From the NCBI GenBank assembly GCA_964423175.1, contig CAYRDM010000001.1:1-39846 (forward strand): a DNA stretch of 39,846 nucleotides. Reading direction: 5' to 3'. How positions within the stretch are numbered: the first letter of the stretch is position 1; each line of letters begins with the position of its first letter. Shown here piece after piece: positions 38,220-39,846 of this stretch. The translations under genes and the position numbers were made by a program. The stretch is from JBGQJN01 sp964423175. GTDB lineage: Bacteria; Patescibacteriota; Minisyncoccia; 2-02-FULL-40-12; IGHO2-01-FULL-4-A. The notes beneath the pieces are model-generated. The model was not told where the DNA came from. It saw only the letters and a program-made list of their open reading frames with translations, and did not search any database.

Positions 38220-39080
38220 CTTGCCAGAAAATAGTTTTAACTTTTCTAGAACCACCTTCTTGGTTGCTTCATATGAAGGTGTTAAAAGCTTGTAGGGCGT
38301 AGTCTGATCAGGCTCTTTTTTTAGTTCAGCCTTTAGCGCCTTCTGGTAGGCAACGCGTAGCTCGGTGTTTATATGAACATTTGATATGCCGTTAGCTATT
38401 GCTTCTTTGACTTCAGAATCTGCCAAACCGGAACCGCCATGCAATACAAGCGGCACCCCAGGCACTGTCTCAGATATTCTTTTGAGAACACCAATATCCA
38501 AATGCTCTTCCTGTTTGGTAACAATTCCATGTATATTTCCGAAAACAATCGCAAGTCGATCTACTCCCGTACGTGCAATGAAGTCCTTGGCCTGTTCTGG
38601 TTTGGTATAATCTTCTGAGCTGATTTCAACATTTTCCTGAACCTGAGATTCACCTTTCAAATAACCTATCTCGCCCTCAACTGTTATATCCACCCCATGC
38701 TCTCTAGACATTTTGCGAGCATAGACCACAACCTTCTTCGTTAATTCTATATTTTCTTCATAGGGCATTTTGGACGCATCAATGAGGATAGTATCATAAC
38801 CACTATCTATCGCTTCCTTGGCAGATATCCAGCTCTTGTGATGATCAGCATTGAGATGAAGGTCATAGCCAAGCATGCGCCAGGCCCCAACTAAAGCTAC
38901 TGACTGAACCCTACCCAAGAAACCCGCCTCTCCCTCTGACGTGCCAACCATAACGGGCACCTTGGCCTCCATGGATGCTTCAGCGATAGCTCGCAGCTGC
39001 TCAGCAGTAGAAAAATTAAAATGCCCAATTGCCCACTTACCGTCCATGGCTTCCTGAAAATGTTGTTTTAAGGTTTTCAT
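38217..39080 (-). CDS. fba: Class II fructose-bisphosphate aldolase
   Basis: A 287-aa zinc-dependent class II aldolase cleaving or forming fructose 1,6-bisphosphate (or a related ketose bisphosphate such as tagatose) in central carbon metabolism. It has GHFNFSTAEQLRAIAEA near the start, LNADHHKS with catalytic Asp79 and zinc His80, ILIDASKMPYEEN, VEGEIGYLKGE, FGNIHG with a second zinc His, LVLHGGSGL with the third, and GISNVHINTELR for phosphate binding. Length is typical of the short class IIA/B forms. It starts five bases after the stop of the preceding orphan gene, so it is probably in an operon with it. FbaA versus GatY/KbaY specificity cannot be settled by eye. Confidence 0.92.
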   Translation of the reverse strand: MKTLKQHFQEAMDGKWAIGHFNFSTAEQLRAIAEASMEAKVPVMVGTSEGEAGFLGRVQSVALVGAWRMLGYDLHLNADHHKSWISAKEAIDSGYDTILIDASKMPYEENIELTKKVVVYARKMSREHGVDITVEGEIGYLKGESQVQENVEISSEDYTKPEQAKDFIARTGVDRLAIVFGNIHGIVTKQEEHLDIGVLKRISETVPGVPLVLHGGSGLADSEVKEAIANGISNVHINTELRVAYQKALKAELKKEPDQTTPYKLLTPSYEATKKVVLEKLKLFSGK

Positions 39081-39085
39081 TTAAA

Positions 39086-39846
39086 TTATAGTTTTATAAA
39101 ACCGCTTATTATATTACTGTCTATCAATTCATTAACTTTATCACGACCGAGGTATTCTATGAAAATTTTATTCCACAGCGCTTCCTGTTGATGATATAAA
39201 TACTTAACTTCGCCTTTTTTAACCAATGACATGACAATATCTATAAGATCGAAACTGACAAGAGACCCATCAAAAAAATCACCGACAAAATCTAGACCCT
39301 GCCAATAACCAAACGCAGCCCCCTCCGCACCTATCAAACTGCTCATTTTGCCCAAATCTCCCTCTGCATTAAACCAATGTTCAGCTTCGGGGTTAACATG
39401 AGGTTCAGATAATCTAAAATCGTTTGCGTCATCTTTTGCAAGATATCTTTGAACTATTCTAAAACTTGAATCATCCGGCCTAGGTTTTTCGGGAACATCC
39501 CCGCGTAAAAGGGATTTTAATTTAACCGTAAAATCCTTATCCGCCGAAAATTGTCTGAAAAGTTTAGAATAAAAAGGAACTTCATTTAAATAATGTAAGA
39601 TAAGAGTAAACAAACGCATAGTTTCGCCGGGCACGTTAAGCTCTAGAGGTATGATAAAAATGACACCAAATTCTTTAAGATGGCTAACATTATGATATTT
39701 CTTCTTTAGAAATTTATCTGCTACTTCCAGCCACTGCGGTTCTAAGACCTTCAAAACGACCTCTCTTTCTTCAAAATCTTCAGGCTTTAAATCATCATAA
39801 GCCTCATCAAAAAAACAAAAGGTCTTTTTTAAAGTCCCTAAAATTG
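39086..39846 (-). CDS. Orphan protein, 5' end outside the window
   Basis: The frame is open from its stop to the window edge (at least 252 residues), so the N-terminus is probably missing. An internal TTG at 39754 behind GAGAGG would give a 222-aa protein and cannot be excluded. I do not recognise the family. The visible part is soluble and helical, rich in aromatic residues (HVNPEAEHWFNAEGDLG, GAAFGYWQGLDFVGDFFDG), with no membrane segment. It precedes fba by five bases, so the two are probably co-transcribed, which may tie it to sugar metabolism. Confidence 0.65.
   Translation of the reverse strand, partial: ILGTLKKTFCFFDEAYDDLKPEDFEEREVVLKVLEPQWLEVADKFLKKKYHNVSHLKEFGVIFIIPLELNVPGETMRLFTLILHYLNEVPFYSKLFRQFSADKDFTVKLKSLLRGDVPEKPRPDDSSFRIVQRYLAKDDANDFRLSEPHVNPEAEHWFNAEGDLGKMSSLIGAEGAAFGYWQGLDFVGDFFDGSLVSFDLIDIVMSLVKKGEVKYLYHQQEALWNKIFIEYLGRDKVNELIDSNIISGFIKL

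Noticed and set aside
1..39846. CRISPR arrays, insertion sequences, prophage genes
   Set aside because: No regularly spaced direct repeats, no transposase or integrase, and no phage structural genes were seen. The YvlD-type protein belongs to a holin-named superfamily but is not evidence of a phage.

Overview
The window looks like a chromosomal segment of a Patescibacteria (CPR) bacterium, probably Parcubacteria-like. This rests on the AT-rich genome, the many short single-domain proteins, a short UvrC without its C-terminal HhH region, a stand-alone EMAP-type tRNA-binding protein, a membrane-anchored OppA-like protein, SecG, YvlD, RNase J, a MurC/Mpl-type ligase and many orphan proteins of 90-220 aa. 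Promoters are easy to see. Most fit TTGACA-N17-TATAAT closely, several place the start site on the initiator ATG (leaderless genes), and short intrinsic terminators follow many genes.

Layout. Bases 1-5000: a truncated orphan gene, orphan and membrane proteins, a SAM methyltransferase, an EEP-family phosphohydrolase, and a SemiSWEET-like PQ-loop protein directly behind an FNR-type flavoprotein. Bases 5000-7320: tRNA-Ser(GGA), then groES-groEL under a clear promoter plus CIRCE operator. Bases 7360-21270: an accessory block, nearly all on the minus strand and rich in exported proteins. It holds an S55-type secreted protein, a nucleotidyltransferase-fold protein, a PQQ-dependent dehydrogenase, a tiny Cys-rich secreted protein, a six-gene MoxR/DUF58/VWA set, a trypsin-like protease and another secreted Cys protein; uvrC lies among them on the plus strand. 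Bases 21360-31470: a GC-rich structured RNA candidate, yvlD-secG-oppA-like, tRNA-Leu(CAG), an NlpC/P60-like gene overlapping rnj, orphan proteins, an EMAP-type protein plus trpS, a PMM-like HAD phosphatase and murC. Bases 31470-36000: a second structured RNA region, an ABC exporter, a receiver-domain protein, two tiny ORFs in leader positions, and an isolated GC-rich gene. Bases 36000-39846: ychF, two orphans, class II fructose-bisphosphate aldolase and a truncated orphan.

The most striking content is the 10.1-18.4 kb cluster. In transcription order it encodes MoxR ATPase, DUF58 protein, membrane protein with a beta N-domain, VWA protein, small single-TM protein, VWA protein, Cys-rich secreted peptide and PQQ dehydrogenase. 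This reproduces the order mxaR-S-A-C-K-L of methanol dehydrogenase maturation clusters, next to an MxaF-like quinoprotein, in what appears to be a CPR genome. I infer a periplasmic quinoprotein oxidation system with its own insertion/maturation machinery. No PQQ biosynthesis gene or cytochrome c is in view.

The second region of interest is 31.9-35.3 kb. There an ABC exporter and a receiver-domain protein are each preceded by promoter, tiny ORF, strong hairpin and Shine-Dalgarno, an arrangement that looks like leader-peptide attenuation or a small-peptide system.
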